Assembly (NCBI GenBank): GCA_021740425.1
Contig: JAIOZV010000005.1
Location: 1-39,795, forward strand
Source: Bacteroidales bacterium
GTDB taxonomy: Bacteria > Bacteroidota > Bacteroidia > Bacteroidales > 4484-276
Length of the DNA: 39,795 nt
Direction of reading: 5' to 3'
Position 1 is the first letter of the stretch. Every line of letters starts with the position of its first letter. The translations under genes and the position numbers were made by a program. The notes beneath the pieces were generated by a model. It was not told the DNA's origin. It was given only the letters and a program-made list of their open reading frames with translations, and searched no databases. This document shows positions 20,001 to 28,656 of the stretch, piece after piece.

Positions 20001-23000
20001 TGACCTTAACTATTCAGCACTTGCCACAACCGAATCCCGGTTCGGATGCAAGCATTTGTTTTGGGGATAATTACCAACTCAATGGTTCTGTTGAGAGTGG
20101 TTGCGGTTTCTACTGGCAGGCCTATGGCGATGGAACATTTTCGAATTCGGGGTCATTAACGGCTACCTACAACCCTGGGCCAAATGATTATTCCAACGGC
20201 TCCGTTCAGATATGCATGCTTGCATTCCCATGCTCACCTTGTAGTAATTTTAGTACCGAATGTATGACGCTTTCCTTTGTTTCTGACCCATCGGTTGATG
20301 CAGGTGAAGATGTTACTGTTTGTTCTACCGACCCATTTTCTTTACAACCTGTAATTTTAGATGCCTGCGGCGTGGTTTGGGAAACCAATGGCGATGGAAA
20401 CTTTGATGATAATACGCTTGCCAATGCTGTTTATACTCCAGGGCCATTTGATGTAGCCAATGGTTTTGCACAGTTGTGTGTAACCGGACAGCCTTGTGGT
20501 TCTTGTGAAACACCTGCTACGGATTGTATGACAATTTACTATTTGGCCGGACAAACTGCCGATGCTGGCATTGATGCTACAATATGTGAAAATGAAACCC
20601 TGACACTCCAGGGAAGTGCATCCAATAATTGTGGAATTGAATGGGCAACTTCGGGGGATGGTACCTTCAGTGATATTTTTGATCCTGATGCAGTTTATAC
20701 TCCCGGTGGGGGCGACCTGGAAGCAGGTTTTGTTACCATAACCCTAAGTGCATTGCCATGCGAACCTTGCAATGGTAACGTAACAGATAATTTGTTGTTG
20801 ACTTTTGTTCCCTTACCCTTTGTCTATGCAGGTAATGATGCCTTGATAGCTGCGGGCGATGACTATCTGATTACAGATGCAGAGGTGTTGAATGTAAGCT
20901 CATTCAACTGGACAAGCTCCGGAGATGGTAATTTTGACAATCCTGGCGACATTGCACCTGCCTATACTCCGGGAGCCGGCGATATATTGTCGGGAACTGT
21001 GGAAATATGCATTACGGCTCAGCCCATCAGTCCATGCAGTGTTTCAGCATCGGATTGCCTTACTTTGAGTATTGTAGCACCACCCTCAGCGAATGCAGGC
21101 CCTGATGCTACCATTTGTCAGACAGAAAGTTTTTTGATTTCTGAGGCCGTGGCTGATAATTACAGTTCTGTTCAATGGACAACTACCGGGGATGGAACAT
21201 TCAGTAACAGCAATGATGTAAATCCTGTGTATTATCCTGGCGAAACTGATATTTCAAATGGTTCAGCACAATTGTGCATCAATGCCCAGCCCATGCCACC
21301 TGCCACTGAAGCGAGTCAGGATTGTATGGTTTTGTATTTCCAAGCCACGCCATTGGCGAGTGCCGGTGAGGATGCAACGATTTGTGGTGAAACTGAATTC
21401 CCGCTTTCAGGCTTTGTCGAAAACGCCTGTGGTTTTGAATGGACGGCTAATGGAGACGGTATTATTGGTGAACCCTTCCAGTTGATCACCAACTACACAC
21501 CCGGAACCCAGGATATGGCGAACGGTAATGTAACCATTTGTTTAACTGCACTTGCCTGTAATCCTTGCTTGGTGGCTGATGTTGATTGTCTGACTCTTTC
21601 GATAGCAGGAGAGCCGCTTGCAGTTGCCGGGAATGATCAAACCATCTGCGAAGAAGTGGAATATGTTCAACTTGATGGAAGTGCCCAGAATGTTTGTGGG
21701 TACTTGTGGACAACATCCGGGACTGGAACTTTTGATAATTTCAATTTACCTGATGCAAAATATTATCCGGGTGATGAAGATATCATCGAAGGCTCAGTTG
21801 AACTATGCTTCGAAGTGGAAGCCTGCGATCCCTGCTCAGGAAATGATATGGATTGCATGGCTGTTGAAATTGTAAAACTTCCCCTTGCAAATGCCGGCGA
21901 TGATTGGACCATCTGTGAAAACACCACATATATACTTCAGGGAATGGCTCAGTTTAACTGCGGTGTTTCCTGGTACACCTTGGGAGATGGAAACTTTGCT
22001 GAACCAAACAATCCCAATTCGGAGTATATTCCGGGAGCAGCAGATATTGAGGCCGGTTTTACCGAAATCTGTCTCGAGGCTTATGGCTGTGAACCTTGTG
22101 GTATGCCTGACACAGATTGTATGATCCTTTATTTTGCCCCATTGCCCGAAGTTAATGCAGGCCCGGATGCTACTGTTTGTGAGAACCAAAGCTATACGCT
22201 GCAGGCAAATGTAGAAAACGGTTGTGGGATGCAATGGATATCAATGGGAACGGGATTCTTTGATAACGAAAACATTGCCAATGCAACCTACACTCCCGGC
22301 ATCCTGGATTTGATGCTTGGTTCTGTAGATTTGTGTTTGATCTCTCAGCCCTGCTTCCCATGTTCTTCAGGTGAACAGGATTGTGTAACCCTTTATTTTG
22401 CACCATTGCCCGAAGTTAACGCCGGCTCCGATGTAGCTGTGTGCGAAGGGGGAAGTGTGCAACTTGACGGGTTTGTCAATAATGCTTGTGCTTCTGTCTG
22501 GACAAGCAGTGGTGATGGAGAATTTAACGACCCCTCATTACTCAACGCAACCTATTCCCCCGGAACTGTGGATGCCTTAGTGGGAACTGTAGAATTGTGC
22601 CTTGTAGCAAATGCCTGCCAGCCATGTTCAGGTTCTGAATCAGATTGCCTGACAATTACTGTTCAACTACTGCCAGAAGCGTTTGCCGGTGATGATGCCA
22701 CGATTTGTGAAGGCGATAATTTTAATTTATTTGGCCAGGTAAGCAATGCATGTAATTGGTTGTGGACATCTACCGGCGATGGAGAATTTGATGATGCCGG
22801 TAATTTATTTGCCAATTATACTCCGGGTGCTGAGGATATCCTGAATGGAAATATTACACTGTGCCTCACAGCCGGGCCATGCGATCCTTGTACCCTTTCG
22901 GATGAAGACTGCATGACTTTGTATGTTCAGGCAATTCCTGTGGCGAATGCCGGTGATGATCTTGAAAGTTGCGATAATGTGCCGGTTCAGCTTTCCGGTC

Positions 23001-24358
23001 AGGCAGGGAATTATTCGATGCTTCAATGGGAAAGTTCCGGAGATGGAGTATTCGACAATTCCTCATTACCTGATCCGGTTTACACACCTGGTGAAAATGA
23101 TAAAATCAATGCAGGTGCAGATCTTACCCTTATTGCGGTTCCACTGAGCCCATGTCTGGTTACCGTATCTGATGCCACCCATCTTAACCTGAATCCATGC
23201 CAAAGTATTACCATCCCTCAGGGTTGGTCGGGCATTTCATCCTGGCTTGAACCTGCTGATCAGGATCTGGAGCTGATGTTTGCCCCGATTCTCAATGAAT
23301 TGGTTATTTTGCAAACAATGCAGGATTCCTGGTGGCCGGCTGAGGAACTCAACACCATTGGAAATTGGGATGTTTACCAGGGTTATAAAATTAAGGTCAG
23401 CGAAGAAGTTACACTGTCCATTCCGGGTACACTACCCGAAGACAAAACCATTTCGCTGAATGCAGGATGGAATCTTATTCCTGTGCTTAGCGCCTGTGAT
23501 GTAAATGTTGAAGACCTGTTCCTGCAAACGGATGTTGTGATGGTTAAAGAAGTTGCGGGATGGAAAATATTCTGGCCCGAACTCGGTATCAATAACCTTG
23601 TGGAGTTGCAAAGCGGAAAAGCATATTATGCCTTCATGGCCAGCCCGGGAGCTGTTTTATTCCCTGATTGCGATGGACTGAAAACCACAGGAATCTCCTC
23701 AAACGGGCAACAGGGCATTTTTAATGAAGGAGACATACCTGCCGCATGGGAAACCTTTACGCCAACAGCTTTGTCGCATGTGATTGGTATTCCGGCTGCC
23801 TTCGACATCAACGGAGCGTTTGCACCAGGGGATGTAATCGGGATGTTTGATGTTTATGATAATTGTTACGGAGTTACAGTTTGGATCGGTGACAACACTT
23901 TTATCAACGCTTTTGCTGATGATCCGCTGACAGCCGGCAAAGACGGTTTCCTTGAGGGAGAAACAATATCTTTCAGAAGATACGAAAAGGCCACAGGAAC
24001 CATATCAGAGCTTCAGGTTGAATTCAACAACGAATACCCTGCTAACACAGGCAATTTTGTGAGTAACGCCATTTCGCTGCTCAAATCGGGTACTGTGAAT
24101 GCGGCCAACATTTCGCTGGTCGGAAATGATGCACTCTCCCTTTATCCGAACCCAATAAAAAACAGGCTGATCATAAGTTTGGATAACTTTGATAATGTGA
24201 GGTTTGAACTTATGAATTTGCAGGGACAAACAATTTTTTCAGGGCCGCTTACAGGCATTAAAACCGAGCTTGATTTTTCAGGAATGACAAGAGGCGTTTA
24301 TCTGGTGCACGTTTACGGAACCGGTATAAATAATATCTCAAGGATTGTCAAACAATAA
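11069..24358 (+). CDS. Giant T9SS-secreted repeat protein (4,429 aa), predicted disulfide-stapled surface fibre
   Basis: Signal peptide 1-23 (VASA/LD). Residues 32-115 form a PKD domain (SWTWTFAGGTP, YSVTLEVSDSNG). Residues 120-247 are a domain duplicated near the C-terminus (4227-4343). Residues about 249-327 are an Ig-like domain with one Cys. Residues 328-4043 are 42 tandem units of 88-90 aa with core AG-D-TIC-GE, L-W-T-GDG-F, Y-PG--D and DC-TL-IQ. Residues 4044-4205 hold two GW-type modules. Residues 4352-4429 are a T9SS type A sorting domain (LYPNPIKN, GVYLVHV). It should cross the outer membrane by T9SS and be anchored or released there. Likely an adhesin or surface fibre, which is inference. 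Cysteines covary in pairs across the units. It is transcribed alone, with a strong terminator after it. The frame is intact over 13 kb. Confidence 0.93.
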   Translation: MKKNVTLFLALVSMLLLFNVASALDNKVIMANASADFQSNVNLVSTGSSVNFIDLTTGSPVSWTWTFAGGTPATFSGKIPPPIYYNAPGQYSVTLEVSDSNGEISVEIKPAYIEVMDFPEGWDVIQTASSHLISVPLAVQIIGDPLSYGDFLGVFYLDENSSEKCGGFTIWDGSNSKVVTAFGDDITTSPEKDGFSVGETMNWKVFFTATLDEKIASVTYNAALPNNNGTYADNGLSSLTQIFTGVLEASAAVDPSEICVGTQVQLSANASGGLGVYTYNWSSVPSGFSSSLADPVAYPAQNTTYTVVVNDGVTNVNSSVDVTVHPAPTAAAGSDQSICVPATVSLSGQAQNYDAIQWITSGSGTFQNATLAVTSYYPSANDITAGSVVLTLNASPIDPCLLPASDALTVTIEVEPGVSVVGDQSICQGESLFIEASAENYCGLLWLTDGDGTFDNPSGEDTEYFPGVGDIAAGTVNLCLTADACSPCVNDAGDCLTLTIQKTPVVAAGNDVTICETSTLTLAGVASNSCGLLWETDGDGTFSTGTTLNSVYYPGVQDIAIGVVELCLYANPCDPCAQQVLDCLILSIQKQPTAMAGADITICEGESIYPDASADNYCDLIWATDGDGLFSDASTVSAGYFPGTGDIDAGEVELCITAYACDPCLTDAVDCLTVTIQKSPSANAGSDASFCENENIILSGVAENYCDLTWITSGDGSFSSSSIVTPQYFPGSNDIQNGQAELCLTAQACDPCLTDAFDCVQIFIQKQPTASAGSNITICEGEMIFPDASADNYCDLLWTTTGDGSFEDAGTAATNYTPGISDIAGGGVELCLTAYACDPCLTDAVDCLTVTIQKSPSANAGSDASFCENENIILSGVAQNYCDLTWTTSGDGSFSSVSIETPQYLPGSNDIQIGQAELCLTAQACDPCLTDAFDCVQIFIQKQPTASAGSNITICEGEMIFPYAFAENYCDLLWTTTGDGSFEDAGIATTNYTPGTSDIAGGGVELCLTAYACDPCLVDAHDCINVTIQKAVSAEAGSNATICEGDSYLLSDADAANFFSIGWGTNGSGTFNNSQVVNPEYFPSTADLALGCITLELTAQPVNPCLNGVVDNLQLCFQAPPTVNAGSDASLCEDESYYLGDAVAGNYSSLLWESDGDGAFDDATAADPTYTPGPIDLNVQTVTLTVAVSAIDPCTGIAFDEIQLSIQPKPIANAGDDATIPEDESFTNTDASVTNYSAFYWQTNGDGVFDDSQILHATYFPGNGDKVGGSVNLCLTAEPIAPCQIEDTDCLTLVIGVAPNVFAGLDASVCEGESYGLDQATAENYLSILWVTDGDGTFSDAGIVNPVYYPGTADTETGTAELCITAQPNPPSTVVGNNCMILTIMKQPAVNAGSDKTICEGATITLNETTASNYAQLQWSTPEGSGEFSNPNALKPTYTPGSSDYLLGCITLNVSALPNDPCTITASDEMELCFQLLPQAFAGDDFTICETENVQLSGMTENACGYFWETSGDGLFDNFNFLEAIYTPGTADIAAGTVTLCLTALPCNPCTIEDVDCLTIYLQPIPVVQAGDDAVICEDEIFTPQASVENTCSVVWRSTGNGQFSNPDEINTQYEPSPDDIENGEVLLCITGFPCDPCQVEAEDCMTLSIQKLPAAYAGLDATICEGESYLLSDASVENSDFVQWMVLDGNGHFEDETAVNTTYTPGGQDKIAGCVELILVAASISPCYAIVMDTMKLCIQKLPEVYAGEDNILCVGETLLLEAEATYYCGLLWSSDGDGNFGDAFSASTTYTPGPGDILAGGAELCLTADACNPCEISAFDCLNVSIQQTASAEAGSDATICEGEIFLLSEASAANYLSIEWSTSGLGTFSDAQVVNPQYFPSATDFALGCVTLELTAQPVNPCINNAVDDLQLCFQAAPILSAGSDVSLCEGEHYYIADAFAENYSNLHWASSGDGTFDDSSGENPTYYPGLNDLNLQLVTLTVTVSAINPCTNGGYDEMQIAIQPIPIVDAGADASIPEDETYTITDASASFYNFLEWTTTGDGDFDDNSLLYTTYTPGDNDISDGMVTLCIAAMPVDPCTAEAIDCMNIVIGAYPVVSAGADAVICMGQSYTFNDAFAQNYLNILWETSGDGTFSSATEVNPSYYPGDGDLLTGTIEICITAESIPPATGSVSDCITLTLQASATADAGPDVTLCEGQNFVSEFASASNYSAIFWSTSNGTGEFQNNGQVEVTYVPSFIDYIQGSITLQLDATSIDPCYLIATDLVVLTFQSPPQANAGSDALICEDGFLEIEGTVENACGFNWYTTFGDGYFDESQSLITVYHPGDIDKLIGFVEICLDAYPCDPCTLTDTDCLVLTIQANPMANAGADGAICENENYLLGGTVENACGALWETRGDGLFDDPALLNATYTPGQQDLLNGEAELCLSALPCNPCTVADSDCMFIDIQKEPVVNAGNDATICESETYPITGVTANHFQTILWTSTGSGYFSNANALNPEYYPSTSDILLGCITLEIYVTAIDPCNLSANDQVALCFQKAPQVDAGNDAAICSGETFATQATSSDACGYLWSTDGDGQFDDNTLLNAVYSPGSNDLANEEVQLCITAAACNPCEVSANDCMTIFIQALPFANAGPDDGVLAGNTHQFENASAANYSSLLWETQGDGLFDNPMLLNPAYTPGEGDINNYEVELCLNALPKNPCQISDQDCMILQIGSMPVITAGPDASVCSMGEYFIVDATAENYEFIQWSTSGDGTFDDVSAVNPVYYLGPADFSSQTVELCMFAEPVPPATISANDCMTLSLVLEPFADAGEDVTFCGNQSYTLQALANDFCEIEWTSTGDGAFNDAALLQPSYTPGPQDMAGGSVDLCISAIPCDPCTMVAEDCMTMFLFTAPTANAGNNITICENKTATLNGSVANNCGFHWETQGDGTFSNSLSLSPVYTPGALDKTNGFANLCMIAEPCEPCQEPVSDCMTLTIQHLPQPNPGSDASICFGDNYQLNGSVESGCGFYWQAYGDGTFSNSGSLTATYNPGPNDYSNGSVQICMLAFPCSPCSNFSTECMTLSFVSDPSVDAGEDVTVCSTDPFSLQPVILDACGVVWETNGDGNFDDNTLANAVYTPGPFDVANGFAQLCVTGQPCGSCETPATDCMTIYYLAGQTADAGIDATICENETLTLQGSASNNCGIEWATSGDGTFSDIFDPDAVYTPGGGDLEAGFVTITLSALPCEPCNGNVTDNLLLTFVPLPFVYAGNDALIAAGDDYLITDAEVLNVSSFNWTSSGDGNFDNPGDIAPAYTPGAGDILSGTVEICITAQPISPCSVSASDCLTLSIVAPPSANAGPDATICQTESFLISEAVADNYSSVQWTTTGDGTFSNSNDVNPVYYPGETDISNGSAQLCINAQPMPPATEASQDCMVLYFQATPLASAGEDATICGETEFPLSGFVENACGFEWTANGDGIIGEPFQLITNYTPGTQDMANGNVTICLTALACNPCLVADVDCLTLSIAGEPLAVAGNDQTICEEVEYVQLDGSAQNVCGYLWTTSGTGTFDNFNLPDAKYYPGDEDIIEGSVELCFEVEACDPCSGNDMDCMAVEIVKLPLANAGDDWTICENTTYILQGMAQFNCGVSWYTLGDGNFAEPNNPNSEYIPGAADIEAGFTEICLEAYGCEPCGMPDTDCMILYFAPLPEVNAGPDATVCENQSYTLQANVENGCGMQWISMGTGFFDNENIANATYTPGILDLMLGSVDLCLISQPCFPCSSGEQDCVTLYFAPLPEVNAGSDVAVCEGGSVQLDGFVNNACASVWTSSGDGEFNDPSLLNATYSPGTVDALVGTVELCLVANACQPCSGSESDCLTITVQLLPEAFAGDDATICEGDNFNLFGQVSNACNWLWTSTGDGEFDDAGNLFANYTPGAEDILNGNITLCLTAGPCDPCTLSDEDCMTLYVQAIPVANAGDDLESCDNVPVQLSGQAGNYSMLQWESSGDGVFDNSSLPDPVYTPGENDKINAGADLTLIAVPLSPCLVTVSDATHLNLNPCQSITIPQGWSGISSWLEPADQDLELMFAPILNELVILQTMQDSWWPAEELNTIGNWDVYQGYKIKVSEEVTLSIPGTLPEDKTISLNAGWNLIPVLSACDVNVEDLFLQTDVVMVKEVAGWKIFWPELGINNLVELQSGKAYYAFMASPGAVLFPDCDGLKTTGISSNGQQGIFNEGDIPAAWETFTPTALSHVIGIPAAFDINGAFAPGDVIGMFDVYDNCYGVTVWIGDNTFINAFADDPLTAGKDGFLEGETISFRRYEKATGTISELQVEFNNEYPANTGNFVSNAISLLKSGTVNAANISLVGNDALSLYPNPIKNRLIISLDNFDNVRFELMNLQGQTIFSGPLTGIKTELDFSGMTRGVYLVHVYGTGINNISRIVKQ
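11426..11812 (+). repeat. N-terminal copy of the array-flanking domain
   Basis: Residues 120-247 of the giant protein. It shares an ordered set of features with the copy at 23747-24098: W at the start, SH-I--P-A, a GD--G-F segment, C-G----W, AF-DD--T---KDGF--GE and a closing N-G-Y/F----N--S-L. No family name recognised with confidence; the same kind of domain occurs in T9SS cargo from Bacteroidota. Confidence 0.7.
13106..14161 (+). repeat. Recent 528-nt tandem duplication (units 5-6 copied as 7-8)
   Basis: Units 5 and 7 differ at 6 of 88 residues, and units 6 and 8 at 11 of 88. The marker CTTATGCCTG recurs at 13041, 13569 and 14097, exactly 528 nt apart, so the second half of unit 4 also belongs to the series. 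Adjacent units in the rest of the array are far less alike. Confidence 0.88.
14162..18961 (+). repeat. Two nine-unit superblocks, 2,400 nt apart (units 9-17 and 18-26)
   Basis: Unit 9 starts at 14162 and unit 18 at 16562; 10/19 (14429/16829), 14/23 (15500/17900) and 17/26 (16298/18698) keep the same 2,400-nt offset, while 15/24 and 16/25 drift by one codon. Paired units share idiosyncrasies: 11 and 20 have IPED in place of IC-G, 12 and 21 lose the P-C cysteine, and 13 and 22 have an inserted residue before GEF. Confidence 0.8.
23747..24098 (+). repeat. C-terminal copy of the array-flanking domain
   Basis: Residues 4227-4343 of the giant protein, matching residues 120-247. Key blocks: LSHVIGIPAAF, GDVIGMFDVYDNCYGVTVW, AFADDPLTAGKDGF and NTGNFVSNAISLL. 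The single Cys in DNCYG aligns with the Cys in EKCGG of the N-terminal copy. Confidence 0.7.
24122..24355 (+). other. T9SS type A C-terminal sorting domain
   Basis: The last 78 residues (4352-4429). Standard features: LSLYPNPIKN near the start, a central ELMNLQGQ-IFSG strand, and MTRGVYLVHVYG followed by a short basic end (SRIVKQ). Such domains direct outer-membrane export through the type IX machinery and are normally removed on secretion. Confidence 0.9.
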
Positions 24359-24375
24359 CATTTTATTCAACATGT

Positions 24376-24416
24376 AAAAAAAACCGGCATCTGCATCAGG
24401 CAATGCCGGTTTTTTT
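24376..24416 (+). terminator. Strong Rho-independent terminator after the giant gene
   Basis: ACCGGCAT (24383-24390) pairs with ATGCCGGT (24403-24410) across a 12-nt loop, flanked by an A-run before and TTTTTT after. It starts 18 nt past the stop codon. Confidence 0.85.
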
Positions 24417-24452
24417 GATTTCAAAATCCTCAAAATGCAGGTAATATTTTGT

Positions 24453-24486
24453 TTGGGAAGTTCCAAAAAATTAAAGAGTACTTTCG
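24453..24486 (+). promoter_or_regulatory. Promoter of ABC-F gene
   Basis: TTG (24453-24455), 23 nt, TACTTTCG (24479-24486), one mismatch from TAnnTTTG. The start would be near 24493, about 30 nt before the ATG at 24524. Confidence 0.45.
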
Positions 24487-24511
24487 CGCCCTTTTATATT
24501 CAAGGTAATAA

Positions 24512-27233
<2,722 letters not shown>

Positions 27234-27282
27234 GATGTTATTTGTTAATTTACAGTTTATTATCAAATCGATTTATGTTGAC

Positions 27283-27789
27283 TTATCTTTTGTTTTGCTT
27301 TAAAAAAAGCAATTGAAGGATTAATACCAGAATCAATGTAGCCGCCGAGCTGGCAATAATTCGGTGTAAGGTTTGTAAAATGTCTTTAAAGCTAAATGCT
27401 TCCAGAAAAAACAATGCAGAATGATGCAGTACGATTAAGATGGATGCATAAAGAAAAAACCACCGAAATCCCAAATCGCCAACACCCGGAGTAATTCCCG
27501 GCACATATTCCTTTTTCGATTTTAATAGCCTGAATAAACCGGGTCGCAAAAAAGCAGTGAATACGGAGGCTGCTGCATTAATGCCCAAACTGTTGGTAAA
27601 AAAATCGACACCCAGACCAAGTGCAAATGATGACAGTAGGAGCAACCACCCCGCCGTTTCAAAAGGTAAAAGGAGAATAAAATACACGTAAAAAGCAGGA
27701 TATACATACCCATAAACATTGATGTTGCTAAAAACAAATACCTGAAGAATAAGCAGAATAAAGAACTGTATGATGTGTTTACCTGCCAT
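27283..27789 (-). CDS. mreD: Rod-shape determining protein MreD
   Basis: A 168-residue hydrophobic protein with about five membrane helices. It carries the MreD-like LGLGVDFFTNSLGINAAA segment (around residues 57-74), in which the D-F-x-N-x-L-G core is typical. It follows mreC by 2 nt, confirming operon membership. MreD is an inner-membrane partner of MreC in the elongasome. Sequence conservation in this family is weak, so the call leans on gene order plus the motif. Confidence 0.88.
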   Translation of the reverse strand: MAGKHIIQFFILLILQVFVFSNINVYGYVYPAFYVYFILLLPFETAGWLLLLSSFALGLGVDFFTNSLGINAAASVFTAFLRPGLFRLLKSKKEYVPGITPGVGDLGFRWFFLYASILIVLHHSALFFLEAFSFKDILQTLHRIIASSAATLILVLILQLLFLKQNKR

Positions 27790-27791
27790 AT

Positions 27792-28622
27792 TTATTCGGT
27801 ATAATCAGATTGCTCCAGTTGTATCAGTTCTCCCTTGAAAAGGTTTTGAATCACATAAACATACGACAGATTATTAAAATCAACACTAAACCGTACATCC
27901 ACCTCAAAAAAGCTTTCGCCTTCCTCAATGTTAAAACCTTCAACAACTCCAACAATCCGGCCTTCAGGGTAGGTGTAGGAATAGCCGCTGGTTACCACAG
28001 TGTCGCCAATGTTTATCCTAACGTGTGATGGAATATCCACAAGTTTCCCCATTTTGTAATCCTGTCCGTCCCAAAAAAGCGAACCTACCTGATTCGATTT
28101 TCTTAGTTTTGCGCTAACTCGCGCGTTGCTGTTGAGTATCGACATTACCGAGCTGAAATGATCCGACACCTCAATTACTTGTCCAACAATTCCACCAGTA
28201 GCCACCACAGCCATATCGGGTTTGATGCCCTGAAGGCTGCCTTTATTAAGTTTCAGGTAGTTGTTTCGTCGGTTAATGGAATTTGAAATAACTTTTGCTG
28301 ACCTGTATTTATATTGTTGTGTGTAGAGCGAATCGTTTACAAAAAAAGTGGAGGTGTCGGTTTTAATGAACGATTTCGGGCTCATATTATAAAACCTTGT
28401 ATTTTCCTCAACGAGAATTTTATTGGCGTTTTTCAGGGCAAAGTAGGATGTAAAATTGTTGTATTTTTCAATTAAATTTCCCGTGAAATCGCTTGTGGAA
28501 TTTATAAAAACCCTTTGCTGATAATAGTTATTATTCACAATCAGAAACAAGGCAGCGACCTCCAAAATCACAAAAAGGAAAAAGAAATAGTTTTTCCACA
28601 AAAAAGCAATGAGGTTGCGCAT
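27792..28622 (-). CDS. mreC: Rod-shape determining protein MreC
   Basis: A 276-residue protein with a single N-terminal transmembrane helix (about 8-29), then a coiled-coil region (about 45-80) and a periplasmic beta-rich domain containing AVVATGGIVGQVIEVSDHFS and GDTVVTSGYS-TYPEG-IVG, which are signature MreC segments. MreC links cytoplasmic MreB to periplasmic wall-synthesis enzymes. It sits 34 nt after mreB and 2 nt before mreD. Length is normal for the family. Confidence 0.94.
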   Translation of the reverse strand: MRNLIAFLWKNYFFFLFVILEVAALFLIVNNNYYQQRVFINSTSDFTGNLIEKYNNFTSYFALKNANKILVEENTRFYNMSPKSFIKTDTSTFFVNDSLYTQQYKYRSAKVISNSINRRNNYLKLNKGSLQGIKPDMAVVATGGIVGQVIEVSDHFSSVMSILNSNARVSAKLRKSNQVGSLFWDGQDYKMGKLVDIPSHVRINIGDTVVTSGYSYTYPEGRIVGVVEGFNIEEGESFFEVDVRFSVDFNNLSYVYVIQNLFKGELIQLEQSDYTE

Positions 28623-28656
28623 GTAATCAGTTTATCTGTACAAAAATGCCTTTGGT

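Larger units (their letters stand above)
12050..23197 (+). repeat. Array of 42 tandem 88-90 aa units (264-270 nt each)
   Basis: Counted by hand from P328 to P4043 (3,716 residues, mean 88.5). Unit landmarks: P-x-AG-D at 1-8, Cys12, an N-Y/A-C block with Cys27 then L-W, T-GDG-F at about 33-39, Y-PG--D at about 49-55, L-C-L-TA with Cys64, then C-x-P-C (70 and 73), DC (80) and a closing L-IQ strand. The build resembles PKD/Ig-like beta-sandwich repeats of T9SS surface proteins. The GDGxFDD turn resembles an acidic calcium-binding loop, which is inference. Cysteine content ranges from 2 to 6 per unit. Confidence 0.92.

Noticed and set aside
12050-23197. CRISPR array or non-coding satellite
   Set aside because: The repeats are 264-270 nt, degenerate, in one open frame without stops, and flanked by a signal peptide and a sorting domain.
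3764-24358. The giant protein as the exosortase substrate
   Set aside because: Its C-terminus is a T9SS type A domain ending in a beta strand, with no PEP motif, membrane helix and basic tail, so it should not be an exosortase target.
24376-24416. Hairpin as a riboswitch or attenuator for the ABC-F gene
   Set aside because: It lies 18 nt after the giant gene's stop, before the predicted ABC-F promoter (24453-24486), and has the standard terminator form.
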